Source: Verrucomicrobiota bacterium
GTDB lineage: Bacteria > Verrucomicrobiota > Verrucomicrobiia > Opitutales > Opitutaceae
Reading direction: 5' to 3'
DNA: 40,248 bases
Assembly: GCA_016209255.1 (NCBI GenBank)
Contig: JACQWL010000591.1
Location: 1-40,248, forward strand
Part shown: positions 11,097 through 19,819 of the stretch, in pieces
Numbering within the stretch: the first letter of the stretch is position 1
Layout: every line of letters starts with the position of its first letter
Notes under the pieces: generated by a model
The model's database searches: none
The model's input: the letters and a program-made list of their open reading frames with translations, nothing else
Told to the model about the DNA's origin: nothing
Program-made: the position numbers and the translations under genes

Positions 11097-11157
11097 ACTT
11101 TTGGGGCGTTATGGGTTTGAGAAGGCGGTCAACGTGCTGCGGCTTGGGACGCACACG

Positions 11158-11428
11158 CCTAGCCCGCATATTTCACACTCTCAGCGGTTATTGCGGCCGT
11201 TCGACGATGTTCGGGCGGCGTGGAATCGAGAGCGTGCGGGGAATGCGGGCTAAAAGCAAAACCGCGGCGGTTTACCCGCCTCCGGCGGCGCCAAAGGCGA
11301 CCAGGGTTTTGCCAATAGCCGGCTTGCCCGCCTCTGGTGGGATGCTCCAGACGGTCGCGACCGCGGCCAAAATCTTCGAACACGGTGTGGCTGCGCATGA
11401 GAGAAGAGTGTGAAATATGCGGGCTAGG
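11158..11428. mobile_element. ~271-bp element bounded by perfect 24-bp terminal inverted repeats (MITE-like)
   Basis: CCTAGCCCGCATATTTCACACTCT (11158-11181) and AGAGTGTGAAATATGCGGGCTAGG (11405-11428); no convincing internal gene. Confidence 0.6.
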
Positions 11429-11603
11429 GCATTACGATGGCTGGTTCCACGTTAGAACCGGGGTTTCCCGGCGAAACGATTTTGTTGTGGTGCCGTTGCG
11501 ATACCACTCGCGGCACGCGGAGCGCACGGTCCCCCCATTTCTTTCGTCACCCACCGCGATGTTCGAATGCGACGGCATCGTTCCGGTTGCGCGCCCGCCT
11601 TGC

Positions 11604-12698
11604 TCACGATGCCGCCGGCGGTCGGCTCACGGAATCGCCCCGGATGAACTCCGGCATGATGCGGCTCACCCGCTGCGTCACCACCTGGCCTTCGAGCAAC
11701 TCGATCACCGGTCGGAGCAGTGTCGTGGCCATGATGTGCGGGCTCACGATGTAGCGCGCGGGCGTCGGCACGACGAAGGACAGGAATGGATCCTCGTCGC
11801 GGGAAATGATCGACACATCCTGTGGCACACGCACGCCCATCTGCGCCAGACGGCTCGTCACCGTGAGGTAGTAATAGGGATTGACCACCAGCAAAGCGGT
11901 GGGGGGCCGCTGTTGTTCCCGCAGGCGGCGCACCACGCTGCAGACACTCGCGGGAGTCGATTCGTGATACAGCACGGCCGATTCTGCGTCGGCATGGGAA
12001 GATTGCGCCACGGCTTCGACGAATCCGATCTCGCTCTCCACGTCACCGGCCCGCCGGGACTTGTGGGTGACCACGGCCATTTTGCGATGCCCCAGGCCGA
12101 GCAATACGCCCGCCGCATGCCGGCACATGGCGCGGTGGTCGAGATCGCGAAACGGCAGGTCCACCCCGGGGTAAATCGAGCCCGCGACGACGCAGGGCAA
12201 TCCGGTTTCGGCGAACCATCCCTGCACGTGTTCATTCGACAACGTCAGAATCCAGCAACCGTGCGGATTGCAGGTGACCAGCTTCTGCAGCGCCGGTCGG
12301 GAATTCTTCCGGAAAAACTGGTGCCCGTGGAACAAGCGGAGCCGGCAGCCGCGCTCGCTCAGCAGCCCCCGCAGTTCGTCGATCCACAGAGTCTGGCTGG
12401 GACGCAGTTGTTCGAGCGGATCCGGCATCAATAGGGCCACATCCTGGGACCGCAGGCGTGGCCGTCCCGACGACGCAACCGCCAGAATTTGGTTGCCTGC
12501 GCCGTGCACCGACCGAATCACGCCGTCGCGCTTCAGCTGCGCCAATCCAGCCCGCAGCGTATTGCGGCTGACCTGCAGCGTGCCACACAGGCTTCGTTCG
12601 CTCGGGAGCCAATGGGTCCAGGTCCCTTTCCCGATTTCATCCCGGAGAATGTTCACCGTCTGGCTGAACAACGAATTCCGCTGTGGCAGCATGGTCAT
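11604..12698 (-). CDS. GntR-type HTH transcriptional regulator with LacI-like ligand-binding domain
   Basis: LPSERSLCGTLQVSRNTLRAGLAQLKRDGVI wHTH, then Peripla_BP_3-like region (AAGVLLGLGHRKMAVVTH, ALLVVNPYYYLTV). Confidence 0.85.
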   Translation of the reverse strand: MTMLPQRNSLFSQTVNILRDEIGKGTWTHWLPSERSLCGTLQVSRNTLRAGLAQLKRDGVIRSVHGAGNQILAVASSGRPRLRSQDVALLMPDPLEQLRPSQTLWIDELRGLLSERGCRLRLFHGHQFFRKNSRPALQKLVTCNPHGCWILTLSNEHVQGWFAETGLPCVVAGSIYPGVDLPFRDLDHRAMCRHAAGVLLGLGHRKMAVVTHKSRRAGDVESEIGFVEAVAQSSHADAESAVLYHESTPASVCSVVRRLREQQRPPTALLVVNPYYYLTVTSRLAQMGVRVPQDVSIISRDEDPFLSFVVPTPARYIVSPHIMATTLLRPVIELLEGQVVTQRVSRIMPEFIRGDSVSRPPAAS

Positions 12699-12727
12699 GG
12701 GGCGGTAAACTCGCCGGAGGCGAGTAA

Positions 12728-12837
12728 ACGCTCAACGCTTAACTTTTAACGCTCAACGCTCAAGGGGTGAATACCGAAGGGAATCGCTGGACGAAGAAGT
12801 GCTGCACTTGAGCGTTAAGCGTTAAATGTTGAGCGTT
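12728..12837. repeat. Inverted pair of degenerate 7-nt repeat arrays (pair A1)
   Basis: acgctca-acgctta-actttta-acgctca-acgctca (12728-12762) and inverted tgagcgt-taagcgt-taaatgt-tgagcgt (12809-12836). Confidence 0.9.
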
Positions 12838-12847
12838 TGCCCGGCCC

Positions 12848-13536
12848 TCATAGTGGCTTCGCCGCGGAAGGCGTCGGAACTCCAGGAACGGATGGTTTGG
12901 TTTCTGCGGCTGTTTTCTCTGGCGTCGCCTTCTGCCAAGCCTGCCAAACCGCGAGCGCCAGAATCGTGGCGAGGCCGACGCTGGCGGGCACGAGCCACGG
13001 TTCCCGCTTCCTCGTGGCACGGGCTTTCCAGCCCGTGGGCGCGGAAGACACGGGCTGGAAAGCCCGTGCCACCGTTTCGAAGCCCAGCAAGCCGCGTATA
13101 CGTTGCACAAACGCATCCGTGGCATCGCCCCCCGGCAGCCGGGTTCACTGCACGGCCAGAAACGACTCGGGCACGTCGGCCTCGGTCTCCTTGGTGGCAT
13201 CGATGCACACCGGCAGGAGAAAAGCTTTCGAGCGTTCCATCAGATGCGTGCGCCGGTCGGCCAGCCGCCACTCGAGTCGGAAGTATCCCTCCGCCGTGCC
13301 TGTGTGCTGGCCGAAATGACGGGCACGAACAGCGCGCACTCCTTGATTTGTTTGCGGATCGACGCATCCCACGCGTCCCCGCCGCGCAACTCGCTCTGAT
13401 CGAACCACACCTCCACACCGGCCGCGCGTAGCGCAGCGCAAATGCGTCGCGCCGCGTCCGCGTCCTGGGACGCGTAACTCAGGAAGACGGCGCCGCCGGC
13501 GGCGCCGGAACTCGCCGGAGGCGAGCAAGCGCTCAA
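12848..13536 (-). pseudogene. Degraded TIR-domain protein: frameshift near 13291-13296 and in-frame TGA near 13144, with former membrane segment downstream
   Basis: AVFLSYASQDADAARRICAALRAAGVEVWFDQSELRGGDAWDASIRKQIKECALFVPVISASTQA, then in another frame AEGYFRLEWRLADRRTHLMERSKAFLLPVCIDATKETEADVPESFLAVQ*, then TRLPGGDATDAFVQRIRGLL...; parallels the adjacent intact TIR gene. Confidence 0.85.
13014..13072. repeat. Perfect 24-bp inverted repeat (REP-like)
   Basis: GTGGCACGGGCTTTCCAGCCCGTG (13014-13037) / CACGGGCTGGAAAGCCCGTGCCAC (13049-13072). Confidence 0.92.
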
Positions 13537-13638
13537 CGTTTAACGCTGAACGCTCAACGCTCAAGTGGTCCTCCTTTCCGGATGGGCTGCGTGGTTCTCT
13601 CATTGAGCGTTAAAAGTTAAGCGTTGAATGTTGAGCGT
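13529..13638. repeat. Inverted pair of degenerate 7-nt repeat arrays (pair A2)
   Basis: gcgctca-acgttta-acgctga-acgctca-acgctca (13529-13563) and tgagcgt-taaaagt-taagcgt-tgaatgt-tgagcgt (13604-13638). Confidence 0.9.
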
Positions 13639-13650
13639 TTTCTTCGGCGC

Positions 13651-15756
13651 TCATTTCTTCGCCGACTGCTCCTTGAGCATCCGCGCCAGCGTCTCGCGCG
13701 CGACCTTGTATTCCTCGACGCACTTCAATTCCACCAGCATCCGCCTAAATCGCGGATCCTCGCGCACCGGATCCCATCGCACATCCCAATACACGGTTCC
13801 ATTCCATCCTCGTTGCGGCGCTTGCTTCATCGGCATAAGCGCCTCGTCGAATCGCCCGAGCGTCGCCAACAACAGCCGGCGTTTCCGGCTCTCCGGTGGC
13901 CAGGCTGCCATCAATTCCGCTGCGTATGCCGCCGCTTCATCGGCCAGATTTGCCTGCCGCAAGACTTGGATGGCGGAGGCGTCTCCGTCCCATCTCGGCA
14001 CGCGATTGAAGTCCTTTCGGATGGATCGGGCCACACTCACGGCCTCGTCCGTACGACCGAGGCCGAGGAGAATCCAAGCTTGAACTCCGCGGCCCTGGAT
14101 GAATTCCGGCCTGAGCGCCAAGGAACGTTCGATCACAGCAAGTGCCTCGCCATATCGACTTACACACGCCAGCAGCAAAGCATGGTCGCGCGTCGCGTTG
14201 AAGGAAAGCGGATCGAGGCCAATGGCACGCTCGATCGCCTTCAGGGCCAAATCCAGACGCCCGAGTTCGCTTTGCAACAGACCGTGCCAGTGATGAGTAA
14301 CGGCATCGTTGGGATTGATCTTCAAGGCTTGCTGGAAGTGCTGTTCCGCCTCCACCAGTCGGCCCTCGCGAAACGTGACATAACCCAAAACCGCATGCGC
14401 TTCCACGAGCGTCGGGTCCAAGGCATACGCACGCTGCGCGTTCCGTCGGGCCTGCCCCAAATCCTCTCCAATGTCGGCGAAACCATCCAAATTGCGATAC
14501 ACCGCCCGCGTTACGCAGACCAGCCCCAAGCCGGCGTGCGCCGGTGCAAACTCCGGATCGAGCGCGAGTGCTTTCTCAAAAGACGCCTGCGCCCGCGCAA
14601 ACCCCTCATTCCGCAAACTCCAGAAATGCCGCCCTTCGAGCACGAGCCGGTGCGCCTCGGGGTTGACCGTTTTGGCCACACGTGACGCAGCACCCAGCGT
14701 GAGCTGGAGGTTCTGGGCGATCAGTCCGACGATTTCATCCTGCACCGCCCAGACATCCTTCAACTCGCGGTCAAACGTCTCCGACGCCCAGACCTGAAAT
14801 CCATCCGCCGCGTTGATGAGTTTTGCCGTGATGCGCACGCGACCGCCCGATTTCTTCACGGTACCCTCAACGAGGTAGGCAACGCCGAGTTTTTGCGCGA
14901 TCTCCGGGATCGGCACCAGCTTGCCCTTGAACGAAAACGCCGAAGTGCTCCCGGCCACGCGCAGGCCCGGCACCCGGCCGAGGACGTTGCTCAGCTCCTC
15001 GCTGATGCCGTCAGAAAAATACTCCGCTTCCTTGTCATCGCTCAGATTCTTGAAGGCCAGCACAGCGATGGATTTCGCTATCGCGAAATCCAGAGGCGGC
15101 TTCGCCGCGGCGGGGGAAGGCGTGGCCGCGGCGGAGTTGGGGGAAATCGACGTTGCAGGCCGCAGGGCTATAAACGCTACCAGTCCCACGGCGACCATGC
15201 CGAGCGCGCCGACGACCCACATCCAGCCGGGCACGCCCCGCTTCGTAGCGGAATGCGTGCGCGTTTCGCCTTCGATCACTCGTTCCGAGTCCTCCAAACG
15301 CTCACGCGTTCGGCTACCCACGTCCGGGTCGAGCAATCTGCCCACCCGCGCTACGAATGAGGAAGGCGTTTCGCCGCCAACCAGTCGCGTCCATTGCACG
15401 CTGAGAAATGATTCCGGCACGTCGGCCTCACCTTCTTTGGTCGCGTCGATGCACACCGGCAGGAGAAACGCCTTCGATCGCCCCATCAGCCGTGTGCGCT
15501 CGGCCGCGAGCAGCCACTCGAGCCGGAAGTATCCCTCAGTGCGCGCCTGCGTCTGCGCCGAGACGATCGGTACGAACAACGCGCAGGTCTGAATCTGTTT
15601 CTTGATCTTCGCGTCCCACGCATCCCCGCCGCGCAGCTCGCTCCGATCGAACCACACCTCGATGCCGTCGGCGCGTAATGCCTCGCAAATCTTACGCGCG
15701 GCGTCCGCGCCTTGGGACGCATAGCTCAGGAAGATGGCGTTGGACGGCGCGCTCAT
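13651..15756 (-). CDS. TIR domain - transmembrane helix - TolB-like domain - TPR repeat protein
   Basis: TIR: AIFLSYASQGADAARKICEALRADGIEVWFDRSELRGGDAWD; TM: VPGWMWVVGALGMVAVGLVAFIAL; TolB-like: SIAVLAFKNLSDDKEAEYFSDGISEELSNVLGRVPGLRVAGSTSAFSFKGK; then TPRs. ATG at 15756. Confidence 0.85.
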   Translation of the reverse strand: MSAPSNAIFLSYASQGADAARKICEALRADGIEVWFDRSELRGGDAWDAKIKKQIQTCALFVPIVSAQTQARTEGYFRLEWLLAAERTRLMGRSKAFLLPVCIDATKEGEADVPESFLSVQWTRLVGGETPSSFVARVGRLLDPDVGSRTRERLEDSERVIEGETRTHSATKRGVPGWMWVVGALGMVAVGLVAFIALRPATSISPNSAAATPSPAAAKPPLDFAIAKSIAVLAFKNLSDDKEAEYFSDGISEELSNVLGRVPGLRVAGSTSAFSFKGKLVPIPEIAQKLGVAYLVEGTVKKSGGRVRITAKLINAADGFQVWASETFDRELKDVWAVQDEIVGLIAQNLQLTLGAASRVAKTVNPEAHRLVLEGRHFWSLRNEGFARAQASFEKALALDPEFAPAHAGLGLVCVTRAVYRNLDGFADIGEDLGQARRNAQRAYALDPTLVEAHAVLGYVTFREGRLVEAEQHFQQALKINPNDAVTHHWHGLLQSELGRLDLALKAIERAIGLDPLSFNATRDHALLLACVSRYGEALAVIERSLALRPEFIQGRGVQAWILLGLGRTDEAVSVARSIRKDFNRVPRWDGDASAIQVLRQANLADEAAAYAAELMAAWPPESRKRRLLLATLGRFDEALMPMKQAPQRGWNGTVYWDVRWDPVREDPRFRRMLVELKCVEEYKVARETLARMLKEQSAKK

Positions 15757-15875
15757 TGCGGATTGCGGATCGAGGATTGCGAATTTGCAAACAGCGGAAG
15801 CCCGAAACGTTTTGTGTTTTCGACATTCGTCCACTCGCGACCCAACCCTGTCACTCGTCCCTCGCGGCGCAGCCG

Positions 15876-15938
15876 CGTAGCGTAGCTGAGGAAGATGGCG
15901 CGACCGGCTGCGCCGGAACTCGCCGGAGGCGAGCAAGC
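15876..15938 (-). pseudogene. Remnant of a third TIR-gene 5' end
   Basis: ACSPPASSGAAGRAIFLSYAT matches the 5' region of the degraded TIR gene (ACSPPASSGAAGGAVFLSYAS), then unrelated sequence. Confidence 0.7.
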
Positions 15939-16204
15939 GCCAACGTTTAACTCTGAACGCTCAACGCTCAAGTGGTCCCCTTTCCGAGTTGGGCGCATTT
16001 CCGGGTTGTGGGTTCCGCTGCTCCCAAATGCCTGGCATTGCTGGCTGTGGAGGGGCTTTACGCCCCGACAGGCCGGCGCATATCGTGCGTCGGGGCATAA
16101 AGCCCCTCCCACAGTCGAACCGACAACCGGGAGATGCGCCTTTCCGAGTCCGCTGCTTGGTTCCCTCATTGAGCGTTAAATGTTAAAAGTTGAACGTTGA
16201 GCGT
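15937..16204. repeat. Inverted pair of 7-nt repeat arrays (pair A3), interrupted by a ~150-bp foldback insertion
   Basis: Arrays 15937-15970 and 16170-16204 (tgagcgt-taaatgt-taaaagt-tgaacgt-tgagcgt). Confidence 0.88.
15990..16138. mobile_element. Nested foldback element flanked by 11-bp direct repeats
   Basis: CCTTTCCGAGT at 15979-15989 and 16139-16149; outer stem ggcgcatttccgggttgtgggttc / gaaccgacaaccgggagatgcgcc; inner stem CTGTGGAGGGGCTTTACGCCCCGAC / GTCGGGGCATAAAGCCCCTCCCACAG. Confidence 0.75.
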
Positions 16205-17232
16205 TATTCAGCCGTGCGGAGCGTCGGGCCGTCGACCCAGTGGGCGGGGATCGTGGTCGTCGACGGCCACTCGGGGATCCCCGTTTCGTTGCGCTGCAAC
16301 TGCCCGATGAGCAGCTCCGTGGCGCGCGCGCCGAGCGTCCGCGGCTGGAGGTCGAGCCCGGCACACGGGCGCGTTTTCATCAGCACGTTGAGGCACACGA
16401 AACCGTGCGTCGCCGGCAGCTCCGCGCCGCAGCCTTCCATCCAGTCGATCGCCACGGTGTTGTGGCCGACCACGACGTCGGGCTTGTGACGGCGGAACCA
16501 GCGCACGAACTCCTCCTTCGCGAACGCGTCCACAATCAGCGGCGGCACCGGCTTGATCGCGGCATGGCTTTCCTGAAACGCCCGGAAGGCCGCGCCCCAG
16601 CGATACTGGAGCCGTTCGTCAGCGTGTTTTTGCAGAAACAGCCCCGGCCGCCGGTAGCCGAGGGCGGCGAGTCGCTGCAGGGCGGCGAGCAGCGAACGGT
16701 AATGGTCGGGACAGACCGAGTGGAGCGCGGGCCGCTCGATGATGTAGTCGGTGTAGATGCCGGCGAAGCGCGTCCAGTCGAGGTTCGACAGGTCGGGTTC
16801 GTCCCAGGCCGGCAGCAGAATCACGCCGTGGATGCCGCGCGCCTGCAGGATCGCGTCGAGCCGTTGGACCGATACGCCGGCGTGGCCGACGGAGAATTTC
16901 TCGATCTTGAAACCAAGCTCGACGGCGCGCGCTTCGGCGCCCACCACCAGCTCGCGGTGATACCGGGCGGCGTGGGCGGGCCGGTCGGGTTCGTTGAAAT
17001 CGATTGCGGCAAGCACGCCGTGAAACGCCGTGCCGCGCGAGCGACGCAGCTCGGACATCAGCGCGCCGGCGAGCGGATTGCGGCGGTAGCCGGCTTCGCG
17101 CGCGGCCTGGCGCACCCGCTCGGCCGTGTTGGGATCGACGCGCTGCGAGCCGCGCAGCGCATCGGAGACGGTCGTGCGCGAGAGGCCGAGGACGCGGGCA
17201 AGGGAGCGCAGGGTGGGAGCGGGGTCGGCCAT
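16204..17232 (-). CDS. LacI-family transcriptional regulator
   Basis: LRSLARVLGLSRTTVSDALRGSQRVDPNTAERVRQAAREAGYRRNPLAGALMSELRR. Confidence 0.93.
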   Translation of the reverse strand: MADPAPTLRSLARVLGLSRTTVSDALRGSQRVDPNTAERVRQAAREAGYRRNPLAGALMSELRRSRGTAFHGVLAAIDFNEPDRPAHAARYHRELVVGAEARAVELGFKIEKFSVGHAGVSVQRLDAILQARGIHGVILLPAWDEPDLSNLDWTRFAGIYTDYIIERPALHSVCPDHYRSLLAALQRLAALGYRRPGLFLQKHADERLQYRWGAAFRAFQESHAAIKPVPPLIVDAFAKEEFVRWFRRHKPDVVVGHNTVAIDWMEGCGAELPATHGFVCLNVLMKTRPCAGLDLQPRTLGARATELLIGQLQRNETGIPEWPSTTTIPAHWVDGPTLRTAE

Positions 17233-17339
17233 GGGTCGGACTGTCCGAACACTTGGTGCTCCGACGGCGAAGACAATCGTAATTTGCGGTGGGGTACGCG
17301 GAGGAGCGCATCACAGTTTCCTGCCACGCGAAGAATCTC

Positions 17340-17444
17340 CGTGGTGGGCCGTGCGCTCCGCGCGCGGCTTGTTCGCCTGCGCGGGCGGGGTTGTTTCAGT
17401 GTCCGCTCGTCATCTGCCGCCCGCGGAGCGGCCGGCCCACCACG
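17340..17444. repeat. Inverted repeat, CGTGGTGGGCCG..CGCTCCGCG family
   Basis: Arms 17340-17364 and 17418-17444. Confidence 0.8.
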
Positions 17445-17549
17445 AAACCTCCGGCCCGGAAACTGGGAAACGCCTCCGTCGGACCGCCCGCGCAACAGAA
17501 GGCTCGCCCCACACCATGGCGCCGCCCAACGTTTCCGCCGCCCCGCCCC

Positions 17550-19586
17550 ATGACGATCGGCAGCCTCCATCTCATCGATATTCTCGTGGTCGCCGGTTAC
17601 CTCGTGGTCGTGACCTACCTCGGCCACCGGGCGGCGAAGGGCAACACCAACGAGGACGACTTCTTTCTCGCCGGGCGAAAACTCGGCAAGCTCTACCAGT
17701 TTTTCCTCAACTTCGGCAACGCGACCGACGCCAACGGCGCCGTCAGCACCGCGAGCCTCGTCTACCAGCAGGGCGTCTCGGGCGTCTGGCTGTCGCTGCA
17801 GACCCTCTTCATGAATCCCTACTACTGGTTCATGAACCTCTGGTTCCGGCGGGTGCGGCTCGTGACCGTGGCGGATCTGTTCGAGGAGCGGCTGGGCAGC
17901 CGCGCGCTCGCCCGCTTCTACGCGATTTTTCAAATTGCGGCCTCGGTGGTCGTGACGATCGGTTTCGGCAATCTCGTGGCCTACAAAATCTCGGCCTCGC
18001 TGATGGTGAAACCGGAGGCGACCTGGACGGCGGCCGAACGGCAATCGGTGGAAAACTACCAGGAAATGAAACAGCTGGAGAAGCAGGCGAAGGCCGCGCC
18101 GCTGCCGCCCGGGGCGAGAACGCGGCTCGATGCGCTGCACGACGCCGATGCGCGCGGCGAGCTGCGCAGCTACGTCACGGTGCTCGAGCCGTGGACGTTT
18201 TATCTCGTCTACACGCTGATCGTCGGCGTCTACATTGTCCTCGGTGGCATGGCGGCCACGGCGCTCAACGAGGCGTTTCAGGGCATCCTGATCGTTGCTT
18301 TCTCGGCCATCTTGATTCCCGCGGGACTTTCCGCACTCGGCGGCTGGCACGCGCTCGGCGAGAAAGTCCCGGCCGCGATGTTCGAGTTGTTTGGCACCGC
18401 TTCCTCACAGGTGACCGGCTGGACCGTGCTGGCGATCCTCTTCGTCAGCGTGGTCCAGATCCACGGGATCATCGGCAACATGAGCGTGAGCGGGTCGGCG
18501 CGGAATGAATTCGCCGCGCGCTTTGGCGCGGTGTCCGGCACCTACGCCAAGCGAATCATGATTATCATGTGGGCGTTTGCCGGCCTCATCGCGATCGCGC
18601 TTTACCAGGGCGCCAACGCGTTGTCGGATCCCGACGCCGCCTGGGGCACCATGGCGCGGCAGCTCCTCGGGCCCGGTCTGCTGGGCTTGATGATGGCCGG
18701 CGTGCTGGCGGCCAACATGTCCACCGTGGCGGCGCAGACCATGGCGATCTCCGGGCTGTTTGTGCGCAACGTCTACCGCCATCTCCGGCCGGCCCTCACG
18801 GATCGCGAGGCGGTGACGGCCGGGCGATGGGCGATCGTCGGGGCGCTCGCGGTGGGCATCATCGCGGCGACGAACATGACGAACGTGTTTTCAGTCGTGC
18901 AACTGCTCCTGACCGTGAACGTGCCGTTTGGCGCGGCGGTGGTGTTGATTTTCGTCTGGCGGCGGCTGACGCCCGGGGCGGTCTGGACGGCGGTCATCGT
19001 TTCGGCGGTGGTGAACATCATCGCGCCGTTCGTCGTGCCGCTGGTGCCGGCCCTGCGGCAGCACCCGGCGCTGGTCGAGCTTGCGGCTGCCGGGGCCAGC
19101 GGCCGGCGGGAGCCGGTGTATTTCGAATCCGTCGTGCGCTCGCGTCCGGAGGATTTGTCGAGCCCGCTGGAAGGCCGCGGCCGGTTCCACCTCGAGCTTT
19201 ACCTGCTGGATCGAGCGGGCATCGACATGGCGGCGCGCTCCTCGAGCGCGCGCTTTGCCGCGCGTTTCTTGTTCGACGGTTTGTTTCCCTTTGTGCTGCT
19301 CCTGCTCGTGAGCCTGCGCACGCGCGCCCCGCCGCCGGCGCATGTCGATCAGTTCTACGGCAAGATGAAAACGCCCGTGGGCGCGACGCCCGGGCTCGAG
19401 GCCGCCGCGATGGCCGAAACGCGCCGCGACCCGCACCGCTTCGATCATGTGAAGCTGTTTCCGCGCTCGTCGTGGGAATTCACGAAGTGGGATCGCGTCG
19501 ACACGATCGGGTTTGTGGCGTGCTGCGCGGTCTCGGGCGGAATCCTCTGGGCGTTCGCGCTGCTGCTGCGCGCGGCGGCGGGCTGA
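17550..19586 (+). CDS. Sodium:solute symporter (SSS family)
   Basis: LIDILVVAGYLVVVTYLGHRAAKGNTNEDDFFLAGRKL, multiple TM segments, MMAGVLAANMSTVAAQTMAISGLFVRNVYRH. Confidence 0.93.
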   Translation: MTIGSLHLIDILVVAGYLVVVTYLGHRAAKGNTNEDDFFLAGRKLGKLYQFFLNFGNATDANGAVSTASLVYQQGVSGVWLSLQTLFMNPYYWFMNLWFRRVRLVTVADLFEERLGSRALARFYAIFQIAASVVVTIGFGNLVAYKISASLMVKPEATWTAAERQSVENYQEMKQLEKQAKAAPLPPGARTRLDALHDADARGELRSYVTVLEPWTFYLVYTLIVGVYIVLGGMAATALNEAFQGILIVAFSAILIPAGLSALGGWHALGEKVPAAMFELFGTASSQVTGWTVLAILFVSVVQIHGIIGNMSVSGSARNEFAARFGAVSGTYAKRIMIIMWAFAGLIAIALYQGANALSDPDAAWGTMARQLLGPGLLGLMMAGVLAANMSTVAAQTMAISGLFVRNVYRHLRPALTDREAVTAGRWAIVGALAVGIIAATNMTNVFSVVQLLLTVNVPFGAAVVLIFVWRRLTPGAVWTAVIVSAVVNIIAPFVVPLVPALRQHPALVELAAAGASGRREPVYFESVVRSRPEDLSSPLEGRGRFHLELYLLDRAGIDMAARSSSARFAARFLFDGLFPFVLLLLVSLRTRAPPPAHVDQFYGKMKTPVGATPGLEAAAMAETRRDPHRFDHVKLFPRSSWEFTKWDRVDTIGFVACCAVSGGILWAFALLLRAAAG

Positions 19587-19646
19587 GGTGGAACGGCGCC
19601 GCAACACCGCGTACACCGGTCGAGTCCTGCAAAGTAATCGGTGAGG

Positions 19647-19714
19647 GTAGGGGCGTCGCTCGCCGACGCCCGTTTCCAATTCGAATCGCGGGCAACGGCA
19701 AGCGACGCCCCTAC
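19647..19714. repeat. Inverted repeat, GTAGGGGCGTCGCT family
   Basis: GTAGGGGCGTCGCT (19647-19660) / AGCGACGCCCCTAC (19701-19714). Confidence 0.85.
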
Positions 19715-19819
19715 ATTTCAGATGAATCGGTTGTTTCGTGGTTCACTCCGATTTCAGGGATGCGGCCCCGGCAACTTCGGGGCTTGCGGGCCGTCTTTTG
19801 ATGCATGCTCTGTGGGGTC

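Noticed and set aside
12728-16204. Heptamer arrays as CRISPR
   Set aside because: Units are 7 nt, directly adjacent, without unique spacers; no cas genes.
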